Source: an uncultured Opitutaceae bacterium (GTDB taxonomy: Bacteria; Verrucomicrobiota; Verrucomicrobiia; Opitutales; Opitutaceae). Taken from it: a stretch of 64,000 nucleotides of DNA. The DNA lies in NCBI GenBank assembly GCA_937902925.1, contig CALFNN010000030.1:1-64000 (forward strand). The letters are read 5' to 3'. The notes under the pieces are model-generated. The model did no database searches. It had not been told where the DNA came from and worked only from the letters and a program-made list of their open reading frames with translations. Both the position numbers and the translations under genes were made by a program. Numbering within the stretch: position 1 is the first letter of the stretch; each line of letters opens with the position of its first letter. Shown in pieces: positions 55,599 to 64,000 of the stretch.

Positions 55599-57857
55599 TT
55601 GAACCGGCCCATCTACGCCTCGCCCCGCTTTGGCCTGCTCGTCGCCATCGCCGTGCTGCTCGGTGCATTCGTGTTGGAAGCGATCGGCACGACGGCGGCG
55701 GGCGTGATCTATGGCATCGGCGTCGTTTACGGATCCCACGCGTGGGCTGGCGCCAATTCGGGCACGGCGGCGGTGCTCACGATGATCGGCAAGCTGACGG
55801 GCGCCGTCACCATTGCTGCGCTGGTCCTGCACCGCTCGCGCGAATCGTGGCGCAGCGTGGGGCGCGCCGGCTTCACCCCGGTCACCCTCGTCGTGCTGTT
55901 CGTGCCGATTGTCGCCGGCATCACGATCGTCCTGTCGGAACTGGACAACCTGCTGCGCGCCTTCTTGCCGGCGCGCGTCGAGCCGTTCTGGAACCTCGCC
56001 CCGACCTTGAATGCCACGCTGGCGTTTTCGTGGACCGGCCCGCTCCTCGCCATCGTCGTCGGCCCGGTGTGCGAAGAACTGGTTTTTCGCGGCCTGGTCC
56101 TGCGCGGCCTGCTCGGTCGCTACCGGCCGTGGACCGCGGTCGTTGTCTCGGCGGCGTCGTTCGCAGCGATGCATCTCAACCCCGCGCAGATGCCGATCGC
56201 CCTCGGGCTCGGCGCCTTGCTGGGGTGGATTTATATGCGCACCCGCTCGCTCGGCCTGTGTGTCCTCGGCCACGCGCTCAACAACTCGGCCAGTTACGTC
56301 GTCGGGTTCGTGCCGTTCGAGATCGACGGTTTCAACCGTGTGCCCGAGGTCGCGGGCAATGTCTTTCAACCGTGGTGGTTCGACGGCATCGGGTTCGCCC
56401 TGATCGCTGCCGGCATCTGGTTCATTCATCGCCTCGCGCCCGCCGCCGAACCGTGGGCGGTGGCGCCGTCGCCCGAGCCGCCTCCGCTGGAGCCGCCGCT
56501 CCTTGAACCTCCGCTCCTGTCACCCGCCCCGACTGCAAATGACGGTTGTCAGCCCGCAATTCCTGAGGATGCTTCGGCTTTCATGTCCGCCGATCTCGCT
56601 CGTCTCGTCACGTCCCTCGCCCAGCGCGCCCGCGCTGCGTCGCTCGTGCTCGCCACGGTGCCGACGGCCGCCAAGAACGCCGCGCTGGCGAAACTCGCCG
56701 ACCTGATCGACGCCTCCCACGCCGCGCTCCTCGCAGCCAACGCCCGCGACCTCGCCTCGCCCGAGGCCGCCGCCCTCGCGCCCGCTGCGCGCGACCGCCT
56801 GAAGGTCGACCCGGCCCGCCTGCAGCATCTCGCCGCGTCAGTGCGCGACGTCATCGCGCTCCCCGATCCCGTCGGCGCCGAACTCGAGGCGTGGACGCGC
56901 CCCAACGGCCTCCGCATCCGCAAGGTCCGCGTGCCCATCGGCGTCATCGGCATCATCTACGAGTCGCGCCCCAACGTCACCGTCGACTGCGCCATCCTCT
57001 GCCTGAAGAGCGGCAACGCCGCCATTCTCCGCGGCGGCAAGGAGAGTTTCCACACCAACACCGCTCTCGCCGCGCTCATCGCGCAGGCGCTCACCGCGAC
57101 CGGCCTGCCCCCGGATGCCGTCCAGCTCATCCCCACCACGGATCGCGCCGCGCTCACCACGCTGCTCAAGCTCGACACGCTCGTCCACTGCATCATCCCC
57201 CGCGGCGGCGAGAGCCTCATCCGCTACGTCGCGCAGAACTCCACCATCCCGGTCATCAAGCATTACAAGGGCGTGTGCTTCGTCTACGTCGACCAAGCCG
57301 CCGACCTCGCGATGGCGGAGCAGATCACCGTCAACGCCAAGACCTCGAAGCCCAGCGTCTGCAACGCCGCCGAGCAACTCCTCGTCCATCGCGACGTCGC
57401 CGAAAAATTCCTGCCCGCCGTCGCCCGCGCGCTCACCGCGAAGAACGTCCAGCTCCGCTGCGACGCCGCCAGCGCCGCCCTCCTCGCCCGGGAAAGCATC
57501 GCCACCACGCCCGCGACCGATGCCGACTACTCGGCGGAATTCCTCGACTACATCATCGCCGTCCGCGTGGTCGATTCGCTCGACGCCGCCATCGCCACGA
57601 TCAACCGCGACAGCTCCAATCACAGCGACGCCATCGTGACCGCCGACGAAACCGCCGCGCGCCGCTTCCTCGCCGAGATCGACAGCGCCACCGTGTTCTG
57701 GAACGCGAGCACACGCTTCGACGACGGTTTCGAGTTCGGCTTCGGCGCCGAGATCGGCATCAGCACGGATCGGCTCCACGCCCGCGGCCCGATGGGCCTG
57801 CCCGAACTCTGCTCCTACAAGTATCTCATCGAGGGCACCGGACAGGTTCGGGGTTGA
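55599..57857 (+). CDS. proA: CPBP intramembrane protease fused in frame to gamma-glutamyl phosphate reductase ProA
   Basis: One uninterrupted 752-residue frame. Residues about 1-290 form a multi-helix CPBP (CAAX protease/bacteriocin-processing) domain with the EExxxR motif at Glu159-Glu160..Arg164 (CEELVFRG), AAMHLNP and GHALNNSA as the histidine motifs. A proline-rich linker with PPLLEPPLL repeats spans about 295-315. From Met329 (ATG 56583) a complete ProA follows, with ESRPNVTVDCAILCLKSGNAAI, IPRGGESLIRYV, catalytic Cys588 in KPSVCNAAEQ and the ELCSYKYLIEGTGQ ending. ProA reduces gamma-glutamyl phosphate in proline synthesis. Either ProA is membrane-tethered, or internal initiation at 56583 gives normal 424-residue ProA. 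TGA codons at 56540 and 56564, two bases out of frame, hint that a small indel may have joined two genes. Confidence 0.85.
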   Translation: MNRPIYASPRFGLLVAIAVLLGAFVLEAIGTTAAGVIYGIGVVYGSHAWAGANSGTAAVLTMIGKLTGAVTIAALVLHRSRESWRSVGRAGFTPVTLVVLFVPIVAGITIVLSELDNLLRAFLPARVEPFWNLAPTLNATLAFSWTGPLLAIVVGPVCEELVFRGLVLRGLLGRYRPWTAVVVSAASFAAMHLNPAQMPIALGLGALLGWIYMRTRSLGLCVLGHALNNSASYVVGFVPFEIDGFNRVPEVAGNVFQPWWFDGIGFALIAAGIWFIHRLAPAAEPWAVAPSPEPPPLEPPLLEPPLLSPAPTANDGCQPAIPEDASAFMSADLARLVTSLAQRARAASLVLATVPTAAKNAALAKLADLIDASHAALLAANARDLASPEAAALAPAARDRLKVDPARLQHLAASVRDVIALPDPVGAELEAWTRPNGLRIRKVRVPIGVIGIIYESRPNVTVDCAILCLKSGNAAILRGGKESFHTNTALAALIAQALTATGLPPDAVQLIPTTDRAALTTLLKLDTLVHCIIPRGGESLIRYVAQNSTIPVIKHYKGVCFVYVDQAADLAMAEQITVNAKTSKPSVCNAAEQLLVHRDVAEKFLPAVARALTAKNVQLRCDAASAALLARESIATTPATDADYSAEFLDYIIAVRVVDSLDAAIATINRDSSNHSDAIVTADETAARRFLAEIDSATVFWNASTRFDDGFEFGFGAEIGISTDRLHARGPMGLPELCSYKYLIEGTGQVRG

Positions 57858-57902
57858 AGCGGCCGGCCGTTGGTGATTTCAACGGCGGTCCATTCAACTC
57901 CG

Positions 57903-60062
57903 ATGTTTTCCTCCCCGTCGTCCACGCGGCTGAAGATCGTTGGCACCGAGGGCCATTCCCCGGAGAGCCTGCGCCAGGAAGTCGACCGCGGCGCGCGGTT
58001 CGTGATCTACAGCTACAACGTCTCGCTGCTCGTCGTCAGCTTCAAGCGCCCGACGGACATCTACTTCATCCGCCCGGGGGAGAGCCGCATCCTCAAGGCC
58101 CTGCCGTTCACGCTGATTTCGCTCGTGTGCGGCTGGTGGGGCATTCCGTGGGGCATCATCTACACGTTTCAATCGCTCCACCAGAATCTCACCGGCGGCA
58201 AGGACGTGACCGAGTCGCTCCTCGCGACACTTAACCCGCCACCCGTCGCGCCGGGCGAAGCCGCCCCGCCCGCCCCGCCGCCGCCTCCGCCGCGAAAACC
58301 CGTTTCGCCGCGCCGCGTCTTCGCCACGATCGGCGTCGTCGCTGCGGTTGCCGCCATCGTCTACCCGTGCGTCTGCTACTTTTACGGGCAGAATCTTTCT
58401 GTCGCGCTGATCTCTGGCCTCAAGGCTCCCTATTCCGTCGAGCTCAACGGCACCGCCCACCAGCTCCGGCCCGGCCACCCTGAAGTGGTGACGCTCGCCG
58501 AGGGCGACTTCGTTCTCCGCGGCGCGCCCGGTGCGAAGGACGAGCAGCACTTCACCGCCGAAACGAGTTTCTTTTCCCGGCCGTTCGACCGCCACGTCCT
58601 CGTGGTCAATCCCGACCGCACCGCCGTCGTTTACCGGGAGACGATCGCCTATCATCCGACCGGCGCCACGGCCGACCCGAACGAAAAAGCCACCTTCGAT
58701 CTCCACGCCAATCAACTTTCGTATTTCCTCCCGGAGCCGGACTACTTCATCGAGGAATTTCCGAAGACCATTTCGATGCCGTCCGACTCCAGCGCGGTCA
58801 GCAAAACCCGCATCGCGGCGCTGGAAGACCTGCCGCTCGAGCAAACGACATCGCTGCTCACCGAAAAGCTCGGCTACGATGCCACCCGCAATTTTCTCGC
58901 CAACCAGGCCCGCGTCGACCCCGAGAACGAACGCCTCCAGCGCCTCGTCATTTCCGTGCTCAAGCCCGCTGACTGCCGCGCCCTCCTCGAGTCGCACCTG
59001 GCGGACCGCCCGCTGCTGGTCGAATGGCACCGCGCCTACCAGTATTTCATGGACCGGAGTTTCCCGGCCGTGGACCTCGCCACCAGCTACCGCCAGCAGA
59101 TGGAGACCGATCCCGGGGACGGCACCTTGATTTACCTCTACGCCCGGTTGTTGCTCAACCCCGCCGAGGCCGCCCCGTTTTACGCGCGGGCCTTGCACGT
59201 CCAGCATCCGAGTTTCTATGCGGCCTATGCGCTCGGCTTCGACGCGTTTGTCGCCGGGCACTATGCCGCCAGTCTCGATTTCATCGAGCGCGCCAAACGC
59301 GGCGGCGTGAATGTCGAAGCCCTTCGCCTCTGCGAACGCGACGACCTCCTCGCCCTCGGCCGGAAGGCCGACGCCCTGGCGAACGTCCGGGAGCTCCGTC
59401 GCAAGGATCCCGCCGACAGTGAACTCTGCGCGGACGAACTGCTGCTCACGCAAAGCCAGGCGCCCGACCGCGTGGGCGGGCAGCGCGCCATCGCCGCATT
59501 TGTCGCCACGCTGCGCAGCCGGTTCGGGGCCGGCGACTATTCGGCCGTGGAAGGTTATCTCAACGCCCGCCTGAGCTACGGGCTCGGCGAGGAACGCGAA
59601 GCCGCCGGCTTCAGCGCGAAGCTCCAGGGCCCGATGAACCAGTTCGAATCCGCCGTCGCCCGCCGCGATCACGCCGCCGCCGCCAAGGCGCTCGCCCCGG
59701 TGCCGGAGCTGCCGTCGCACTACAGCTGGCTCCTGATGTTGACCGCCCACGCCGCCGGCGACACCGCGGCGGCCGACGGCTACTTCAAGCAGGCCGTCGC
59801 CCGCCTCGCCGCCGAGGACAAATCCTCGCGCGCCGCGGCCCGGCACATCGCCGGCGGCTCCGCGGCGGATCACGCCGCGCTGCTGCTGACACCGAACTAC
59901 GCGGAGGAGCTGCGCATCCTCTTCACCGCGCTCGGCGTCCGCTTCCCCGCGCAACGCGAAGCCTATTTCGCCCGCGCCCGCGAGCTCGACCACGACCCGT
60001 CGTTCCCGCACCTCCTGCTCACCGCCGTCCGCAAGGATCCAGTATCTGGGTCGAAGCTCTGA
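57903..60062 (+). CDS. Large membrane protein with TPR-like helical region, function unknown
   Basis: The protein has 719 residues. The N-terminal domain (about 1-110) includes a long hydrophobic stretch near 67-95 (LPFTLISLVCGWWGIPWGII). It then has a Pro/Ala linker (residues about 110-135, PPAPPPPPP), a second transmembrane helix near 142-162 (VFATIGVVAAVAAIVYPCVCY), a beta-rich segment and about 450 residues of helical repeats of TPR/Sel1-like character. I recognise no enzyme motif. ATG 57903 (MFSSPSSTRLK) lies 45 bases after the ProA stop. The last few codons overlap a remnant on the other strand, so the original C-terminus may have been altered. Confidence 0.6.
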   Translation: MFSSPSSTRLKIVGTEGHSPESLRQEVDRGARFVIYSYNVSLLVVSFKRPTDIYFIRPGESRILKALPFTLISLVCGWWGIPWGIIYTFQSLHQNLTGGKDVTESLLATLNPPPVAPGEAAPPAPPPPPPRKPVSPRRVFATIGVVAAVAAIVYPCVCYFYGQNLSVALISGLKAPYSVELNGTAHQLRPGHPEVVTLAEGDFVLRGAPGAKDEQHFTAETSFFSRPFDRHVLVVNPDRTAVVYRETIAYHPTGATADPNEKATFDLHANQLSYFLPEPDYFIEEFPKTISMPSDSSAVSKTRIAALEDLPLEQTTSLLTEKLGYDATRNFLANQARVDPENERLQRLVISVLKPADCRALLESHLADRPLLVEWHRAYQYFMDRSFPAVDLATSYRQQMETDPGDGTLIYLYARLLLNPAEAAPFYARALHVQHPSFYAAYALGFDAFVAGHYAASLDFIERAKRGGVNVEALRLCERDDLLALGRKADALANVRELRRKDPADSELCADELLLTQSQAPDRVGGQRAIAAFVATLRSRFGAGDYSAVEGYLNARLSYGLGEEREAAGFSAKLQGPMNQFESAVARRDHAAAAKALAPVPELPSHYSWLLMLTAHAAGDTAAADGYFKQAVARLAAEDKSSRAAARHIAGGSAADHAALLLTPNYAEELRILFTALGVRFPAQREAYFARARELDHDPSFPHLLLTAVRKDPVSGSKL

Positions 60063-60228
60063 GCCTCTCCATCTTCTGCCGGGGCCAGCACCAGAGCTCA
60101 TCGCCCTCGGCGAAGGGGTGCGCAACAAGGCGCTCGAAAGGGTCGAGCAGTATTCTCTGCTCACCCGCAGAGCATGCGGAGAATTCCACGACTGCTTCGC
60201 GATCGGGCGAGTAATCGTAACCGGCCAT
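60019..60228 (-). pseudogene. Possible truncated RelE/ParE-like toxin gene
   Basis: From ATG 60228 the minus strand encodes AGYDYSPDREAVVEFSAC, then SAGEQRILLDPFERLVAHPF and AEGDELW. The pattern (hydrophobic helix, then a LVAHPFAEGD-type turn) resembles the N-terminal half of small RelE/ParE-fold toxins. The second half, with its usual basic beta-strands, is missing and the frame instead runs to an unrelated basic end inside the oppositely oriented membrane-protein gene. It looks like a remnant. The similarity is by eye only, and an intact short unknown gene is the alternative. Confidence 0.3.
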
Positions 60229-60401
60229 TATCTGGCCGCGACCGAACCGAGTGGTTTCAACATGGGGCGAAGCTACGTCGACCTCACCCTTTAACCGATC
60301 CAATCTTTTCGCCACGAATCAGCTTGTCGCTCTACGAGAAAAATCATCATTTGTCTTCAGTCACAGATGCAAGAAATCGTGGGATCGTTTCACTGGACCG
60401 A

Positions 60402-60926
60402 ATGGCTGCCATGAGCGACATCAGCCTGTCTCCCACTGAACCGATACCACCCGAAGGGCTGGCCCTTTGGAATTTTCGACGGAAAGTCATAAAGGAAATT
60501 CAAAATTCGGTCGCTCGTTCAATCAATTCTCCTCTCGTTGCCATCGAGCAACAGACCGTCATTCTCAAGGCTCTCAAATCTACGCTAGCGGTTGATGTGA
60601 ACGAGCTTGGATTTGTCCATGAAAATACCTTGTCGACCATTATTCTTGCGGAACTGCGCGATAAAATTCTGCGGGCTGAAAAAGTCGGACGCCAATGTGC
60701 CGCCACGGAATTGGCAAAGAAGCCAAGATTGCCGATGATGAGTAAGAAATTGAAGATTCTGGCAGTAATTTCCACTGTTTGGATTGTTGCTATTTGTGCA
60801 GTGGCGTCTCCCGGCCACGGCGCCTTTATGTTAGGGCCCTTCCTGAATCAGTTTTGCATAATCGGAATCTTGCCGATCGTGATAGTGTGGGGCGGTGTAT
60901 GGATTTTCCAAAAAGACGGAAAATAA
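60402..60926 (+). CDS. Orphan AT-rich gene, putative two-TM membrane protein
   Basis: This 174-residue protein starts at ATG 60402 (MAAMSDISLSP) or three codons later. A charged helical N-terminal half (FRRKVIKEIQNSVARSIN, ALKSTLAVDVNELG, IILAELRDKILRAEK) precedes two hydrophobic helices at about 124-142 and 150-168 (LKILAVISTVWIVAICAVA; FCIIGILPIVIVWGGVWIF). Base composition is clearly lower in GC than every neighbour, with frequent A/T third positions, which suggests recent transfer. It sits between a possible toxin remnant and the xanthine dehydrogenase gene, whose stop is 19 bases away on the other strand. I recognise no family. Confidence 0.55.
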   Translation: MAAMSDISLSPTEPIPPEGLALWNFRRKVIKEIQNSVARSINSPLVAIEQQTVILKALKSTLAVDVNELGFVHENTLSTIILAELRDKILRAEKVGRQCAATELAKKPRLPMMSKKLKILAVISTVWIVAICAVASPGHGAFMLGPFLNQFCIIGILPIVIVWGGVWIFQKDGK

Positions 60927-60945
60927 TCCCCTCTAGACTGCCAGA

Positions 60946-63900
60946 TCAGGCGATTCGTCCCTGAATCGCCCGCCACACCGCCTCGCTGGTCGCCGGTGAC
61001 GCCAGCGGCACCTGGCCGCCGGCCTGGCCAAAGCTCGCCACGGCGTCGCGGATCGCCTCGCGCACCGAGAACGCCAGCATCAGCGGCGGCTCGCCCACGG
61101 CCTTGCTGCCGTGCACCGCCTTGTCGTTCGCCGCGTCGGGCATCAGCGTGATGTTGAATTCCATCGGCGCGTCGCTGATCGCCGGAATTTGATAAGTGCT
61201 CGCGCTGTGCGTGAGCAGGCGGCCCTGCGGATCCCACTTCAACTCCTCGCTCGTCAGCCAGCCCATCCCCTGCACGAAGCCGCCCTCGATCTGGCCGCGA
61301 TCGACGCCCGGGTTGAGCGAGTTGCCGACGTCGTGCACGATGTCCACGCGCCGCACGCGGCTCATGCCGGTGTAGCCGTCGACCTCCACCTCCGCGACCG
61401 CCGCGCCACACGCGTAGTAGGCGAACGGCCGGCCCGAGACCGTTTTCCAGTCCCAGTGAATCCCCGGCGTCGCGTAGTAACCCGTCGTCGAGAGGCTGAC
61501 CCGCTCCGCATAGCACTGCTGCGCGACCTGCTTGAACGACACCCGCACAAACGGCGCATGCGCCAGGAAAACCTCGCCGTCCTCGAACCGCACCTGTTCC
61601 TCCGGCGCCACCGCCCCGTCCGCCGGCCCTTTCCCGCCGCTCCGGCCGGTCGTCAGGTCGACCTTGATATCGCCCCGCATCCCTCCGACGGCCGCGGCCG
61701 CCAGCAGCTTCGCGGCCACCGGCTTCATCCGGTCGCGCAGCGTCACGCACGCCGCGCGCACCGCCGCCCCGTTCAAGTCCGCCCCGGAGCTCGCCGCCGT
61801 CGCCGAGGTGTTCGGCACCTTGTCGGTGCTCGTCCGCATCATCCGGATCGCCGCCGCCGGCAGCCCCAGCTCGCGCATCGCCACGCCGAGGATCTTCGTG
61901 TTCAACCCCTGCCCCATCTCCGTGCCGCCGTGGTTCACCTGCACCGTGCCGTCCTGATAAATGTGGAGCAGCGCACCCGCCTGGTTGTAGTGGGTGAGCG
62001 TGAACGAAATCCCGAACTTCACCGGCGTGACCGCCAGCCCGCGTTTCACGCGCGCGTGCGTGCGGTTCCAGGCCGCGATCTCGAGGCGGCGGTCGATGAA
62101 CTTCGCCTGGTCCTGCACCGTCCGCCACATTTTCTGCACGCGGTTGTCGCCGACGTCCTCGCCGTAGTGCGTCGTGTTTGTCCGCCCCATGCCGCGGTAG
62201 AGATTGCGCTCCCGCACGATCTCCGGCGGCAATCGCAATGTCCGCGCCACCCGGTCGACGATCTCCTCGATCACCAGCATGCCCTGCGGCCCGCCGAAGC
62301 CGCGGAACGCCGTGTTCGACGCCACGTTTGTCTTCGCAATCTTGCCCGTCAGTCGCACCGCCGGCAGGTAGTAGGCGTTGTCGATATGGAACAGCGCGCG
62401 GTCGAGCACCGGCTGGGATAAATCGAGCGACCAGCCGCCGTCCGACACCAAGTCCGCCTGCACCGCGAGCAACTTTCCCTCCGCATCGAAGCCGACCTCG
62501 AACTTCGCGTAAAACGGATGCCGCTTCCCGGTGAGCGCCATGTCGAGGTCGCGGTCGAACTGCACGCGCACCGGCCGCCCGGTCTTCAACGCCGCGAGCG
62601 CGACGAGCGCCGCCGGCGTGTTGCCCTGCGTCTCCTTCCCGCCGAATCCGCCGCCCATCCGCGGCGCCTGGACGACGACCTTGTGGCGCGGCAGGCGCAG
62701 CACCTCGCTCACGATCGCCTGGATTTCCGACGGATGCTGCGTGGACGAGCAGATGGTCACGTCGCCGTCGTCCCCGCACTCCGCCCACGCCGCCTGCGTC
62801 TCGAGGTAAAAATGCTCCTGCCCGCCAAACTCGAACTCGCCCGCCAGCCGGTGCGGCGCCTCGGCCAGCGCCTTCGCGCAATCGCCACGCTTCATCAGCC
62901 GCGGCTCCGTGTGAAAACTGTTCTGCGCGATCGCGTCTGCGATCGAGACGATCGGTGGCAACGGCTCATACTCTACCTGCACGAGCGCCGCCGCCGCCCG
63001 GCACGCCGCCACCGACTCGCCCGCGACCAGCGCCACGATGTGTCCGTGATAAAGCACCTCGTCCGCCGCGAACAACGTCTCGTCGTGCCGCGATACCCCC
63101 ACGTTGTTCTGTCCCGGCACGTCCTCGGCCATCAGCACGGCCGCGATCCCCGGCATCGCCAGCGCGCCGTTCGCATCGCGCCGCGTGATCTTCGCGCGGG
63201 CATGCGGCGCCATCACCGGCCAGACTTCGAGCATCGGACGCTGCTGCGCGATGTCGTCCACGTAGTGCGCCCGCCCGGTCACGTGACCTACCGCGCTTTC
63301 GTGTCGCAGTTGTTTCGACGCCTCCTCCACCGGCCACGGCGCGCTGCCGGTAAACGCCGGCGGCGCATCGACCGCGAGGCTGGCTTCGCCCGAAACGAAT
63401 TTTTCCCAGAGCGAAACGATCACACCGCGCCGATACTCGGCGCTCCCGCGCACGTCGTCGATCGGCTTGAATTCGCCGCGCAAAATCTCCGCCACGTCCT
63501 TCGCCGCCACGGCGAGGGTCCGGCCTTCCAGCGCCGCCTCCGCCCGCCTTGCCCGCAACGGCATCGCCGCCACGCCGCCATAAGCGATCCGCGCCTTGCG
63601 CACCACGCCGCCGGCATCGCATTCCACGGTGAACGCCCCCGCGACGATGCTGATGTCCAGCTCGCGCCGGTGGGATACTTTTTGGAAATCCACCCGGCGG
63701 GTGAACCCCTTCGCCACTCCGCCGCGCGGCAACACGATTTCCTGCATGATCTCGTCCGGCCGGAGCTGGGTCTGCCGGTAACCCGTGAAGAACCCGTCGA
63801 GCGGGACCGTGCGCTCCCCGAGCGTCGACGCGAGCACGACACTCGCGTCGAGCGTCAGCAGCACCGGCGCGCTGTCGCCGATCGGCGACGCTGTCACCAG

Positions 63901-64000
63901 GTTGCCGCCGAGCGTTGCGCGGTTGCGGATCTGCCGCGACGCGAACACCGCGAGCATCTTCGCCACGGACGGGTATTCGCCCGCCAGGCCTTCCTCGACC
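60946..64000 (-). CDS. Xanthine dehydrogenase, fused FAD and molybdopterin subunits (5' end beyond window)
   Basis: The frame is open to the right edge, so at least 1018 codons are present and the N-terminus is cut off. The upstream end encodes the FAD domain (SRQIRNRATLGGNL, GDSAPVLLTLDASV). It continues without a stop into the molybdopterin domains: AVGHVTGRAHYVDD, PRMGGGFGGKETQGN, TAFRGFGGPQGML, and the catalytic Glu in GSKAVGEPPLMLAFS. Eukaryotic XDH has this one-chain order, whereas most bacteria split XdhA (Fe-S/FAD) from XdhB (Mo). The enzyme oxidises hypoxanthine and xanthine to urate. Whether the two Fe-S domains are also on this chain lies outside the window. Related aldehyde oxidases are an alternative. 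Confidence 0.88.
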   Translation of the reverse strand, partial: VEEGLAGEYPSVAKMLAVFASRQIRNRATLGGNLVTASPIGDSAPVLLTLDASVVLASTLGERTVPLDGFFTGYRQTQLRPDEIMQEIVLPRGGVAKGFTRRVDFQKVSHRRELDISIVAGAFTVECDAGGVVRKARIAYGGVAAMPLRARRAEAALEGRTLAVAAKDVAEILRGEFKPIDDVRGSAEYRRGVIVSLWEKFVSGEASLAVDAPPAFTGSAPWPVEEASKQLRHESAVGHVTGRAHYVDDIAQQRPMLEVWPVMAPHARAKITRRDANGALAMPGIAAVLMAEDVPGQNNVGVSRHDETLFAADEVLYHGHIVALVAGESVAACRAAAALVQVEYEPLPPIVSIADAIAQNSFHTEPRLMKRGDCAKALAEAPHRLAGEFEFGGQEHFYLETQAAWAECGDDGDVTICSSTQHPSEIQAIVSEVLRLPRHKVVVQAPRMGGGFGGKETQGNTPAALVALAALKTGRPVRVQFDRDLDMALTGKRHPFYAKFEVGFDAEGKLLAVQADLVSDGGWSLDLSQPVLDRALFHIDNAYYLPAVRLTGKIAKTNVASNTAFRGFGGPQGMLVIEEIVDRVARTLRLPPEIVRERNLYRGMGRTNTTHYGEDVGDNRVQKMWRTVQDQAKFIDRRLEIAAWNRTHARVKRGLAVTPVKFGISFTLTHYNQAGALLHIYQDGTVQVNHGGTEMGQGLNTKILGVAMRELGLPAAAIRMMRTSTDKVPNTSATAASSGADLNGAAVRAACVTLRDRMKPVAAKLLAAAAVGGMRGDIKVDLTTGRSGGKGPADGAVAPEEQVRFEDGEVFLAHAPFVRVSFKQVAQQCYAERVSLSTTGYYATPGIHWDWKTVSGRPFAYYACGAAVAEVEVDGYTGMSRVRRVDIVHDVGNSLNPGVDRGQIEGGFVQGMGWLTSEELKWDPQGRLLTHSASTYQIPAISDAPMEFNITLMPDAANDKAVHGSKAVGEPPLMLAFSVREAIRDAVASFGQAGGQVPLASPATSEAVWRAIQGRIA

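Overview
The window is GC-rich (roughly two thirds G+C by eye) chromosomal DNA from a free-living, polysaccharide-degrading bacterium. The gene styles point to the Verrucomicrobiota, most likely an Opitutaceae relative: a large TonB-dependent receptor with an SPFEV-type N-terminus, YjhG/KdaD-type pentonate enzymes, DUF4861 and beta-helix pectin genes, and few Shine-Dalgarno motifs. That assignment is inference; the window has no rRNA to confirm it. I see no insertion sequence, prophage, integron or CRISPR array.

Region 1 (1-11213) starts with the 3' half of an initiator-like tRNA-Met. It continues with a glycogen/alpha-glucan island. Four leftward genes encode two GH57 paralogues followed by two GlgB branching enzymes. 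They diverge from a compact GH13 enzyme, which converges on glycogen synthase glgA across a REP-like palindromic element. The second GlgB carries an in-frame N-terminal DUF433 domain.

Region 2 (11419-22733) handles pentoses. It holds an arabinose-type binding lipoprotein, araB, araA, three small leftward genes (VOC, PDZ-like and membrane proteins), then araD. A tight run of semialdehyde dehydrogenase, FAH-family dehydratase and YjhG-type pentonate dehydratase follows, which is the lower half of the oxidative (Weimberg) route. Phosphorylative and oxidative pentose catabolism therefore sit side by side. Transport permeases, a sugar dehydrogenase and a lactonase are absent.

Region 3 (22863-30829) is mostly housekeeping: rsmE, an orphan sugar-binding protein, then a leftward cluster pyrG-kdsA-(lipoyl/E3-binding protein)-fabH, a small membrane protein, a conserved hypothetical gene and a PfkB kinase.

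Region 4 (30857-39039) has two divergent LacI regulators, a TonB-dependent receptor with an EF-hand loop near its N-terminus, a strong terminator, and a GT-C/TPR (TMTC-like) membrane protein.

Region 5 (39416-52966) is a pectin-utilisation island. A rightward operon (GH43, DUF4861, kduI, kduD, PL22 oligogalacturonate lyase) faces a leftward operon (six-hairpin glycosidase, GH105, beta-helix/DUF6298-like protein). A small membrane-anchored coiled-coil protein built of ten 14-residue repeats lies between them. Arabinose released from pectin side chains could feed region 2, and unsaturated uronates feed KduI/KduD.

Region 6 (53146-64000) has an ABC-2 exporter pair, a single reading frame joining a CPBP intramembrane protease to ProA, a large membrane TPR protein, an AT-richer patch with an orphan gene and a possible broken toxin gene, and the 3' part of a fused xanthine dehydrogenase that runs off the right edge.
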